NCBI GenBank assembly: GCA_050084515.1
Contig: CM114274.1
Coordinates: 24,552,001 to 24,616,000, forward strand
Reading direction: 5' to 3'
Length of the DNA: 64,000 nt
Origin: Blasia pusilla
Taxonomy: Eukaryota > Marchantiophyta > Marchantiopsida > Blasiales
Of the stretch, positions 33,641-43,905 are shown piece by piece. Each line of letters opens with the position of its first letter. Position 1 is the first letter of the stretch. The notes beneath the pieces were generated by a model that searched no databases, was not told the origin of the DNA, and worked only from the letters and a program-made list of their open reading frames with translations. Position numbers and translations under genes: made by a program.

Positions 33641-34393
33641 GTGGACACCAATTTCAAGAGAATAGTCCTCAACATACCACTTGGTAAGGAATCCTTGTAC
33701 ATGTCTTTGGAGGAAGTCTTCGGAAGTTTAACAAGCACTTACAATGGAGAACCTCTGTCCGATTTCATTGGAGCATTCATCACATGGCTTCGTAATGGAG
33801 TTACAACAACTAATACATATGGTGGAAGTGAGGATTTGGAAGCAGAGCCTCATTGCCCCACATAGTATTCAAAGAAAGTTTTCTTAAAAGATTCGAACGG
33901 ATCAGAGCTTCTTATCAAGGTAAGTTGCCGAAAGCTTTGATTCCCATGAGATCCAACCTATGTCCTTCTTTGACAACCAACGGCAACCGTGGGTATCATA
34001 ATAGTTGATGAGTCATACTACAAACCAGCTACCCACCCGAATGGAAGAAGGCTACAAGATATGGTGGGAATGTTTGCAAAATATTCGAGATATCTGATTA
34101 TAGAAAAATACAATGATACCATGGATATTAGGAAGAGGAATCACTTAGCCTGCGATACCTCCATCAACGTACAAGTTACAGTTCCCGTGATTGGTCGTAT
34201 TGAATCAATCCTTTTACCGGTGCAACTTATAGAGAATGATGGATGTCTAAATATCGGAGAGGGAATTGTTCACTACGTCAATCCAAACGAAAAAGTTGGT
34301 GGTCAAAGACTGGGAGATCACCATGTTGGCGTATTTATTACCCTGAAGGTCTATCAATGGTTAATGCATAATGTGACACTCAACTTTTTTTAA
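33641..34393 (+). pseudogene. Unrecognised coding fragments
   Basis: Two plus-strand frames, 33641-33865 and 33989-34393, may be exons of one gene fragment; a GTAAGT lies between them at about 33921. The first reads GKESLYMSLEEVFGSL and FIGAFITWLRNG; the second reads GRRLQDMVGMFAKYSRYLII and VPVIGRIESILLPVQ. The frames look protein-like but I do not recognise a family. The fragment is fused at its end to CHS 3'-flank sequence (from about 34360), so the last residues are not native. Confidence 0.35.
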
Positions 34394-34900
34394 GATGCAA
34401 ATTACGTGATTATAACCTTGATCTGTTTAAGGAATGTTGAATGATGCTGTCGCACAAAGTAAGGCAAATGCAATGGTGTGTTATTGTCCTAGTGCAGGAC
34501 AAGGAAATCGGTAGTTCGCTTGATCATGCATCCCGGGCGGAAGACCCTTTAAGTAGAGCAATTTTGGCTACATCCACTGCATTTTCTTATCATGTATGAA
34601 AAATCTCCTCATTCTTGTCAAAATTGATGTTGCGGTGTGATTCAATTTGGGAGTGTCTAGCTTATCCGAGGTCATTCGGATTCTTTTTGTCTAAGTTCCT
34701 TTTCTTGGAATTTGAAAAGGAACTGAGTTTTGGATTTAAACGTGGGCTGACTGGAATTATTGATGAGTCTAGTTTGGTTATCTATGTGGACGTCCCATCC
34801 TCCAATGCCTTGAATTCCATGCGAGTGGAACAACTTGGACATTTTACCCTATTCAAATTGTATATCCGAAATTTTAGCATAAACCATTTTCTTAAGATGT
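34360..34900 (+). repeat. CHS 3'-flank copy without a CHS gene
   Basis: 34360-34730 matches 8190-8560 with substitutions and indels, e.g. TGACACTCAAC against TGACTCTCAAC and CCTTTTCTTGGAAT in both. Similarity weakens after 34750. No CHS coding sequence precedes it; unrelated coding fragments abut it. Confidence 0.75.
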
Positions 34901-34999
34901 CTCCATTACATCTTTGTTGGAAGGTTGTTGGATATGTTTTCCAGAAAATATCAGCATCCAATTGAAGGGATGGTTTAGGGCCAAGAACCTCTTGTAGAA

Positions 35000-36500
35000 T
35001 CTTTCTATCATATAGGTTCTCCTATGGTTTCAATCATTATAGTATTGGATTCCTACAAGAAAACAATTTAAGGCTCAAAACCTTTCCTACGCATTCCGGA
35101 GGATATCCATTGAAGTGGGAAATACCATTTTGTACATATGCATTCTATGCTTATGAACTCAAATGAAAAAAGATCCACTCTCAAATCTTTGACAACCTTC
35201 CGACCGAACTTCTCTTTTAGACATAATTTCTCAAAATACCTTTTGAAAGCTCATTGAGAAATTGTCCATTCATTTAATCTTTCTTGAAGTTTCTTCCGTT
35301 ATCCTCTCTCCAATCTTGTGATGTGTGTCCATCTTGTCGCTAGGATTGGTATTATAAATCTTCCTTAGACTATGATGAGCTCCCTTCATCTCCATTTGGA
35401 CTATAGAGGATCTGGTGTTCACCATCCACATCGAGTCGTGAACTCAAATTTTCTTGATAACTCAGAGTATGCTTGCTACGGTGCTACCACTATATCCTCA
35501 CACGTACTATTGGATCAATTTTTGTGTAATCTACATTATTATAGGAGGATTGGGTTAGAGGAGGAGCCTCCGTTAAGTGCCACATGGCTTCTAAAATCAA
35601 TCCACATGCTGACACATGGCTTCTGAAGTTTACCCACAAACTGACATGTCGCATGTGTGCTTTTGCGCGTCCGTTAAATATAATCTGTGTATACTTCAAA
35701 CTTCCACTCCATACACTTATATTCCTTGATTCACGGGAATAGCGACATTTTGACTGGTGATACTATTATGGAGAAAGCTAATTTCCAACCGTTGATATTA
35801 ATCGCTGCACAAATAGCCCAATTAGAAATTAGGATTTTGACATGTTGGTAGCTTCTACTGCCATATATTTGAGCTTTTGTCACATTTGTCAAGACATTGT
35901 GGCACCTTGGGAAATTTAGTCATATTCGAAACTTTGAGAGTGCCTTGAGGCTTGGATATGCGACATTTCTATTAGCACTTGGAGATTGGGCAAATACACA
36001 AGTACCTCCTCTTGCTTCGAGGTTCTTTTTAAAACCAAGAGTCTGCTTTCCTGTTAGCTCTCATCTTTTGCTGACCTACATCAATGCTACTTTCTTGTTG
36101 TGCTTGAAATCTATGCTATTCTCTACATCTACTGATGTTTGTAGTTATACATTGCTACTTCCTGAAACATTGCTCTAGATTAATTTTTACTATCTATCCA
36201 TATCTACACTTCCCAAGGGTTCCAAAGTGGAGTTGCGCATGTGCTCTACATTTAGACATTGCTAAAGCTCACTCGTTACAATGTGTCTACAAATATATTT
36301 CGTAAGACATCCAAAGTAGAGTTGGGCATGCTATATTTATTCAACATTGTAGGTATCTATTGATCCTGTTGAGCGCCTGACATGTTGAGCCTTCCCAAGT
36401 CCTTGATATGTTGCTTCTAAGTGCACAATATCTTCAAGACAAATGTTCAGGGCCCTAGGGAAAACTAACCAAAATATTGCATGCAGGATTCTAACAAGGA
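35000..36500. other. No recognisable gene; possible Helitron 5' end at 35529
   Basis: A|TCTACATTATTATAGGAGGA at about 35529 resembles the Helitron 5' terminus. No 3' partner was found. The preceding 50 bases resemble 26600-26650. Otherwise only short frames. Confidence 0.4.
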
Positions 36501-36506
36501 GAGGCA

Positions 36507-36875
36507 ATGACTCAGAGACGCACCACAATGAAATCTACACAAGGTGGAGGAAAGATAAATGTGAAGAAGGAATCTTTCCCAACAACTTCTAAACGACACT
36601 ACGATGTTAAATGGAATACTCAACCTTTGGATGGACCTACTTGGTCCCCAATTACACAAGATTATTCGATCCAACTAGAATCAAGCCCGAAATGTCGCGT
36701 GGGTGTAGATCCTTCTCTAGTAGTAAGTGCAAAATGGGGGACAAAGCTTAGTCATTCAAGTCAACTAGACTTCGGGGATTGTAAGAGCAATTCCATGCCC
36801 TCATCCATCTTCGACAACCAGCCCTTAGTCCAGCCAAATGTCAACCTAGAGAGGACTGTACAATCTACTGAGTAA
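36507..36875 (+). CDS. Hypothetical 122-codon frame
   Basis: An open frame from ATG to TGA encodes a Ser/Gln/Pro-rich, mildly basic protein with KRHYDVKWNTQPLDGPTWSP. No domain is recognised. Codon content is somewhat protein-like, but it stands alone among relics and could be a captured exon or chance. Confidence 0.25.
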   Translation: MTQRRTTMKSTQGGGKINVKKESFPTTSKRHYDVKWNTQPLDGPTWSPITQDYSIQLESSPKCRVGVDPSLVVSAKWGTKLSHSSQLDFGDCKSNSMPSSIFDNQPLVQPNVNLERTVQSTE

Positions 36876-36894
36876 CATGTAAGATCAAGGTTGC

Positions 36895-37200
36895 ACACGC
36901 ACATATGTCCGTTCTGAGGACGGACATGTCCGTGGGGGCCCGGGTGCGGGCTCCATGAGCTCGCATTGCCCACGGCCCACACCCGAGCTCGCGCTCAACG
37001 GGCAATCCGCCCTTTCCTCGCCACTGCGCATCATGCCGGCCCCTGTTTTTTTGTCGGGCCCGTGTCGCGGAAAAATTGGGCTGCGTCACACCCTTTGATT
37101 CGTCACTTTGGGCATAGCCCGCATGCGGGCTCAAGGGCCCAAAGTGATGAATATAGCCCGCATATAGGCCAGCGATGCCCGCCCCGTGATTATCTCTATT
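36895..37200. repeat. GC-rich island with nested palindromes
   Basis: AGCCCGCATGCGGGCT (37116-37131) is a perfect 16-bp palindrome. It sits between TCACTTTGGGC (37103-37113) and its exact reverse complement (37137-37147), forming a near-continuous hairpin. Smaller GCCCG/CGGGC inverted repeats surround it. Base composition is sharply GC-richer than both sides. Confidence 0.85.
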
Positions 37201-37746
37201 TTTCCATGTTTTATCAGTATTTTGGTGACATTTTGGATTAGGCTCCAAATTTCTATGGTGCCTTGAGAGCTAAGGGCTTTCAAGGGTACTAGGAATTTTG
37301 GAGAAATCCCTTGGGTGCCTTTTGGGAGTACTTGGATTTTATTTGGGACCAACTTGGATATTTGCGCTCCTTGTTGCATCTCAAATAAACTCCAATTGAC
37401 TCCACATTAGATGAGTGTTTGTGAGTGTGGAAATTTCTTGTTTCATTAAACATTTTTGGTGATTTTGAGATTTCCGATTCATACACCCGAGTGTTTTGAC
37501 TTGTTTCATTGGTTCTCCTTAGCACATCAGGGATGTGGTGATCAAGGAACCTTGTCTAAACACGCCCGTATCTACCTATCCCTTTGAGATCCCAACCCAA
37601 AACTTCCATCATTCACACGCTGGTACATTCTGAGCCATTGTTTTAGCATTTCACGTCATTCTCTTTTCGGTATTTTCTTATCTCAACCCGTACATTTATT
37701 TCCCTTGTATTTTTTAAGATATTATTATTTTCTTCATCCGAGGGAA

Positions 37747-38562
37747 ATGTCTAGTGGAACTAGGACATCGAGAGCGGGAGAGAACCAAAATGAGTCCAAC
37801 ATAGATGCCAAGTGGCAAAGAGAAACTCTGAGGAATGATCTCGACATGGCCGTAAGAGAGGCATGGTTAGACTAGTTTTTCTAGCTTTCTTTAGACAAGA
37901 GATGATCGTACATTTCGAGGGGTATGGATGGTTTACATGACTACACCTTGGAATTGCAGAGATTGTCCAATAGAGTGGCAAAGGCATTTGACTGGGAAGT
38001 GGATGCCGTAGAGGCTGATAGGTTGACTGAATTTTGTGCCCAACAAGATGTTATCTTGGAGAGAGCGTATGTCGATCTTAGGACATATAAGGATGAGAAG
38101 CATAATGCTGTAGAGTTGGCTCTCCTAGAAAGATTCTGAATAGAGTTAAGAAGTGCTCAACGTCTTTTCAAGGGACGTAGTACTTCTCTAGGGTTGACAT
38201 TGACCGTTCTATGTGCAATAACTTTGATTTCCGATAAGAATGTTGTAATGGGACATGACCCAAGCAATATTGTGGGAACCGGTTTACACAGAATTGTGTA
38301 TCGTTGTCAAATAAATGGAACCCATGGCTTGAAGGAAGAGATGTACTATTGCATGAAGGTGTATAAGGAATCATCTCTATCAGGATCTAGAAAATTGATG
38401 ATGCGAAAGAAGTTGTTTGCGAGTATTTTACATCGCGGTGTTGTTCGCATGGTGGGAAGGTTGATCGAGGATCCACCGCGTGCCATATTTTTATATTGGA
38501 ATGGTGGACACCTCAAAAATTGGTTGCGAGCATGCCATAACTTGAAGAATGCCATAATCTAG
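37747..38562 (+). pseudogene. Protein-kinase-like gene fragment
   Basis: A single plus-strand frame starts MSSGTRTSRAGENQNES at 37747 and continues past stops near 37870-37920 and a TGA at about 38137 (CGA would restore it). The C-terminal half resembles a kinase N-lobe: VGTGLHRIVYRC (Gly-rich loop), YYCMKVYKES (Lys of the ATP site), LHRGVVRMVG and FLYWNGGHLKNWL (hinge). The frame ends at a TAG at about 38561 before any catalytic HRD or DFG motif. The N-terminal half is helical and acidic (RLTEFCAQQDVILERAYVDL). It is probably a captured receptor-like or cytoplasmic kinase fragment; family unclear. Confidence 0.5.
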
Positions 38563-38879
38563 GAGATTTGGAAAGAGATGTCCATGGAGAATGTCCAAGC
38601 ATGGGGTTTTTTTCCATACTAGAAAACATGTTCATCCAGCATCCAACTGTACTTGAATATAAAGTTGAATTGACTTTTCTCACTCTTTTTGGAGGGGACG
38701 TATCTTGACTCATGGGTATGGACCATCTCCAATTTCTCAATTTGACATAGGAGTCTAAAAGGGAGGGATCTAAATTGGATCATTGTTATTTTGGGTTGGA
38801 AAACGTGCGGTGAAATAAAGGAATTCTTGGCCCGACCTATCTCCACTTAGGATTCTTAAAAGGAGGGAAAAGCTTGCTC

Positions 38880-39255
38880 TATACTTGAGTCTACCGAAGA
38901 GAGACCAAGGAAGTTGCCTAAGATTTTGAATCTACAAATGGACAACTCTAGAAAAGATAACAAAAATATTTATGTCATGGCGTACTTGGCCCTTCTTCTT
39001 CACAAGGAGGTATTCGAAGAGATTCACTTGGCTTTTCTCATCCGCGGGCACACTCGCGAAGATGTTGATGCTATGTTTAGCAAGTTCTCATGAAGTTTGC
39101 GGCGACACAATGCATACACCTTGAAAGATCTTGCCACATAGTTTTTTAACTCCACGTCACCGAATCCGTACCGTTTCTCCAAAGTGGGTACGTGCGGCAA
39201 GTACCACATGTATCCAAAAGTTTCATTAGGCAAGAAATGTAAGAAATGTAACACG
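38880..39255 (+). pseudogene. Transposase-like protein, C-terminal part, inverted relative to the rest
   Basis: The plus-strand frame reads LPKILNLQMDNSRKDNKN, then AYLALLLHKEVFEEIHLAFL and RGHTREDVDAMFSKFS. This DN..R.NKN...GHT.EDVD.MFS pattern is, from memory, the C-terminal part of a widespread transposase-like family annotated with DUF7869. In-frame stops follow (TGA after FSKFS, TAG after LKDLAT). The matching N-terminal and middle parts lie on the opposite strand at 40594-39349, with only about 100 bp between them. Confidence 0.55.
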
Positions 39256-39348
39256 CTATGAGAACTTCAGTTTTGATTAATGGATCAGACATAGACCGAT
39301 CTCTTTCTCCTTAAGAAATAGTTTTGGGTGTGGATTAAAAATGGGAAC

Positions 39349-40594
39349 TTAAGTCTTATTATGTGAACACGATCGAGATAGCGCTACAAACTTGCTAACT
39401 GTCACCTGCGCCCTAAACAATTTTCTAGTATAATGGAGTGTTATTCCGCAATATTTACCTGTACAAGTAACTGGAAACGGTTGAGCCAGAGCCAAATCTT
39501 TGGTTTCTTGCCACGCTCTTGGCAAGCCTGTTTTTAAACTATCCATTTCGTCTTGGATTAGGCAAACATAAGTTTCGGGATGGCGCACGGATTGTGCTCG
39601 CCAAGTGTAATATAAACTCCTTTGAGACCTTTGCAGGTCATCATGTTCGATTGCCTGTTCCTTAACAACAGCCTTCTCCTCGTTTGTCAATGTAGTATTT
39701 CCCAGAGACTTCAGCATTGCGCATGTCGCACAATGAGAAAAGTTATCACATGATTTGTGAATAGCAACATTGGAGAAATTATTTTTTTGATTTGACTGAT
39801 AGTTGATTGTGAGACTCCCGTTAATCCCAATTTTCCTCCTTCCTTATTGACTACTTCTCGTATATACTTCCAGGAGAAAAATTGAGGCAACCAAATTAAT
39901 TTCTCTCTTCTCCTGTCTGACATTGTTCTTTCCTTGTGGGGCATCCGATCTCCAATCTTCTCAATTATCAGCTTGACCATTTCCACCGCTTGCGCCGTCC
40001 TCTGGGTTATGCAATTTCTTCCTAGGTTCCCATGCCCCGTCCACGTCTTGCCATCTGTGATATTTCTTACTTTGTCCTCGAAGCTCATTTTTCCAAGACC
40101 ATGGATCTGTCGCCAACCTGGTAGGCACACCGTTCTACCTTCCAATTGCACAATCCTTCATCCTTCAATGAAGTAAGATGAATGGACCATGGCCTTCTTT
40201 CCTGAAAGGATTTGTTCCAATACTTCTCTCTGCTTGAACAAACAATATCTCTCGACCTATATTGGCAACAGAACTGTCTACAACAGTATTTGGACGCCAC
40301 TTGTGATATATCTTCCTCTGTTCGCTTTTTGTTCATTTTGGTAGCTCCTAGTAGACATCGCTTTTTACACCGACAAGTGTTCGTGTAAGCTCTCTTCCTC
40401 TTGCTTGTTATTGCTTCAACGGCCCCTCGGAACACGGTTGAACACTCCGAGTAGTATGTCCACAAGTCTCGTCCATCTTTAACAATACAGGATGCCGTAG
40501 GCCATATCACTAAGTTCCTTTCAAGAACCTTGTGGCATGTAAGATGGCTCGTGATGTTGGGTCTTTCGATTTGGCCTCTCAAGTCGTATTTCAC
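39349..40594 (-). pseudogene. Transposase-like protein, N-terminal and middle parts
   Basis: Three minus-strand frames, joined by frameshifts, run from 40594 to 39349. The first has a Cys-rich block (CRCKKRCLLG, then a paired Cys near YCCRQFCC). The second has WLPQFFSWKYIREVV. The third has HDDLQRSQRSLYYTWRAQSV, then CLIQDEMDSLKTGLPR, which resembles the 'D.MD..K...P' motif of the same DUF7869-type family. The downstream DN...GHT.EDVD block is found only on the other strand at 38880-39255. I infer one element broken by an inversion. Confidence 0.5.
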
Positions 40595-40639
40595 CGAGTG
40601 ATGCAGTCATAAGGTTTCAATAACCGAGAAATGTGGAGT

Positions 40640-40932
40640 CAAATTATGTACAAAGAATCGATAGAATCTAATTCCGATTTTTGAAGTAACAGGCTTTAAA
40701 CCGAAGTTTAACATAAATCATGCCGGAGTCATGGGTAATGCCTTCAGCACAGACACCTCTACTTTCAAGCCGGGCCCGAACGCTACCACGAGTTCCCATT
40801 CGCAACCTTCTCCGTGGTGATGGCGTTCATCGCGACAGATCCTTTTCGCATTTGATCCAGCACAAATAGCACACTGGCTTCCAACATGTTTCTGTAATCA
40901 TAAAGCACATCCCGGATTGAAGATCGGGAGAG
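40640..40932 (-). pseudogene. CHS 3' fragment with internal deletion
   Basis: The minus strand carries the last codons of the CHS gene (ending LPMTPA, stop at 40718-40720) and its 3' flank down to about 40640. Relative to copy 2, about 128 bp are deleted between CACATCCCGG and ATTGAAGATCGGGAGAG (equivalent to 53971-54098). Similarity ends at 40932, inside the second exon. The TPA tail matches copy 2 rather than copy 1. It is truncated and frame-damaged, and cannot encode an enzyme. Confidence 0.93.
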
Positions 40933-41150
40933 TTAATGCAATGCAGGTTCAAACCTAGGCAGGTTGCTGCGACTCGTTGCCTCCATTCTCTTTGATTCTT
41001 TCATTAGCGTTGCACTCTTGAAAGCTTAGTTGCCGAATAATGATAAGGGTTAAACCGCCCGTTTATTAGGTGGCACCCTCCACATTCAGGGGAAGATCCA
41101 AGATTACCAATAATCGTAACCGATTAAAATCAAAATTTCCATTTCATTTA

Positions 41151-41522
41151 AAATTATTATGGGAGAGTGCCTTCTTGATTTGCAAACACCTCTCTACTTG
41201 ACACGTGGGAACTGGGCTACAAGAAAATGTTTCACATGCTATGGGCAAGGAAAATTTTGAATTTTATTATGTGGAACATCATTAATCTTTTCCCTCCACG
41301 AGCTATACTCTAACTCTTCAAACATTTTTATTTATCATTCATCGTATGAACATTTTATTTATATTATTACGGGAAAATATTTTTTTGATTTGTAAATACT
41401 TGACACGTAACAACAAGAAAATATTTTTTCATTTTATAAATAAAATTTAAATTTATGTATAACATCATTAATCTTCTCCCTGTGCTATGCACTAACTCTT
41501 AAACACTCGAACACCCGACTAG
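41151..41522 (+). mobile_element. Two short Helitron-like units in tandem
   Basis: Unit 1 starts ATTATTATGGGAGAGTGCC at about 41154; unit 2 starts ATTATTACGGGAAAAT at about 41362. Both continue with GATTTG(C/T)AAA(C/T)AC, then CTTGACACGT, and later ATCATTAATCTT. The array ends ACCCGACTAG|T at 41522, a Helitron-type CTAG terminus. The same sequence forms the reverse-orientation array at 56040-57062. Confidence 0.65.
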
Positions 41523-43900
41523 TTTCATTTAAACGGGGCCGGAAGAGAAAGAAGTTTTGCCCCGACCTAGTGTCACCCTAAACGCAAAACTCCCTCCTCT
41601 TCTCGTGGGAAAACTCCCCGCAGCCTGGTTCACCAACCGGCCACCGTGGCACCCGCATCACCGAGCCACCAGAGTCTGGCGGGACTATGGCCTTCGTATT
41701 TTTCAACGCTGGGCGTTAGAGCCAAAGCCCATAGCATTGATTGCAGCCCCGGTCGCCCTACATGGACGGGTTCCCCCGCTTGGGCAGGTTAAAGTGGCGT
41801 TAGCTTAAGCCGTAGATGGGTTAGCTTTAAGCGGGTTTAGGCTACACCGAGAACGTAATCGCTTGCCTCCGATATCCGAACGGGGATTGCCAATTCCGTC
41901 ATTTACCATGGTCATGACTACGGAATGCATCTACATGCATCCATCATGGTTGATCTTGGATCATGCCCTTGCCTCCATCATCATGTGTGGCAGAATTCAA
42001 ATTTGAAAGGTTTAAAAAGGTTCGGGGACGCTGGGACAGGGTATTTCGTGGCCACCTCGTTTCTGCTTGTCGCCACCATGTGCTCCTATCGCTGCTCGTT
42101 CATGGTCGCTCTCCATCATACAACGTTCTTGTTTGCTCACGTGATTCATCGAGGTAGTTCTGATTCTGCTCAGATTTTTTTGTTGTGGTGTGTTTCCTCA
42201 CCTTGGATGTTTTGCCTTGATGTGCATCTTTGTGCGGATGCCGATGTTTTCCGCACCCTTGCTTGCAGCGGATTTGCGTATGTTTCCCGCACCCTTGCTT
42301 GCGGCGGATTTGCATTGCAGCTCGTCTGTTTGGATCAAAAGTGTTTGCAACGACCCACGCTGGCATTCTCTATCCATTCTCTCCACTGCAGATTTCGATG
42401 AGGGAGCTCAATCGATTTCAAATTTGAGGCTCGGACATGGGCAACAATCCGGCTGTAACTTATGTTCTTTAGGAGCGTTTTTCAGCTCATGCTTCGCACC
42501 GTATTGTTCAGCTTCTGATGGAAGAATGTATATTGACCATGGTTCTTCCTTCCATCTACGGGCCCTATATTTTTGCAGGTTCTTCATATGCATCACACCG
42601 TCCAACAAGAACAGAAATTCGTGTATGTGGAGTTGGAAACACCCACAGTCCCCCATATTGAGTTTTTTCGGTAGAGATTTGCCAATGCCGCGGCGCGCCT
42701 ATTATCCGCTTCTATTTGCGTCCTCGTCTTTTCGGCCAGGATTTGTTTTTGCCTGACACTCGAGCGGAATACGTTCTGCATTAATCCTATAGCAACCATT
42801 CCACATTCCTTATCCTGGCTAGAGTCCTTTCCACAGCCTATGGTTTACGTTAACGTTGCTACTCTGCTTAACTCCTATTGGTCCGTACCTTTGATGAAGC
42901 AGTAGCAGTTGGCTCCAAGGCCCGGAAAACCTTATTATCTTTACAACTTCACACCATTTATTATTAAACATACATAAGTAGAAATGTTGTTACACTTGTA
43001 TCTGCTGGATCATTTCCTTTTTGGATAGGTAACCTGAGAATCAATTTCATTGCATATAGAATCCCTGCTGTAATCCCTCAAAGATGAAGTGGAATGGTGT
43101 CCTCGGGAAGTGGAGTATTGCCCACTACTGGAAGGTAATTCGGGATTGGAAACCATGCCACATGCATTGTTTTGAATGATTTTCAGGATTTATGGCATTG
43201 TGTTCACCTCACAGAACAGGTGGTTTCAGAGTAGCTTAAAATCCCCGAAGGAAGGAACAGAGAATGGTGAAGTTCCGTGAGGTAGTTCTGCATGGAGGAT
43301 GACATTCACATACAATGGTAACCTAAGAATTGTATCGTGAGTTAAGATGACATGTGGTTCTCACACAGAAGATATTTTATTATGGACAATTTTTGAAGTA
43401 TGCAAGGAACAAAAACAAATATATTGAACATTATAATGTACCGTGGAATGGTGTCCATCACATCCAGATGACTGTCGACAATTCAGAAGATGTCTTTCTT
43501 CATATTGAATAAAATACAAAAAATAATAGAATAAATACAATTCTCGATCTCCTTTATGTCCCAACTCCAAAATGTTCATGAAAATTCTACGACAAGATTT
43601 CATCCATTACTTACTTCCTAAAAGGATAGAATGTCATGTGATATTCAAAATTCTTCGTGCCTACTCCACTTACACTACGTGTTTGTACACGTTGATGAGG
43701 CAATGGCTGCTTCTCTATCAAGTTGGGCTTGTGGGCCCAACTTTGTCTTTCTAGACTTTGCTCTGGGGAATAAAGGTAGGTCAGTGAATGAATTTGGGTT
43801 TTGCCTATCATTCTGGTCTGTCATGGATCTTGTAGATCTTCTTCTACGTCGGGACCAACGTTCAATGTTTGATTGAACTCGTCTAATGGAATTATTGTTC
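41523..43900. other. No recognisable gene; short tandem duplication at 42244-42315
   Basis: Frames across this stretch carry no known domain. A 36-bp unit (ATGTTTTCCGCACCCTTGCT onward) occurs twice, at 42244-42279 and 42280-42315. The stretch may hold the 3' end of the MULE-like element. The GTGGAATGGTGTCC motif that recurs through that element is already present at about 43090 and 43443. Confidence 0.45.
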
Positions 43901-43905
43901 AAGAA

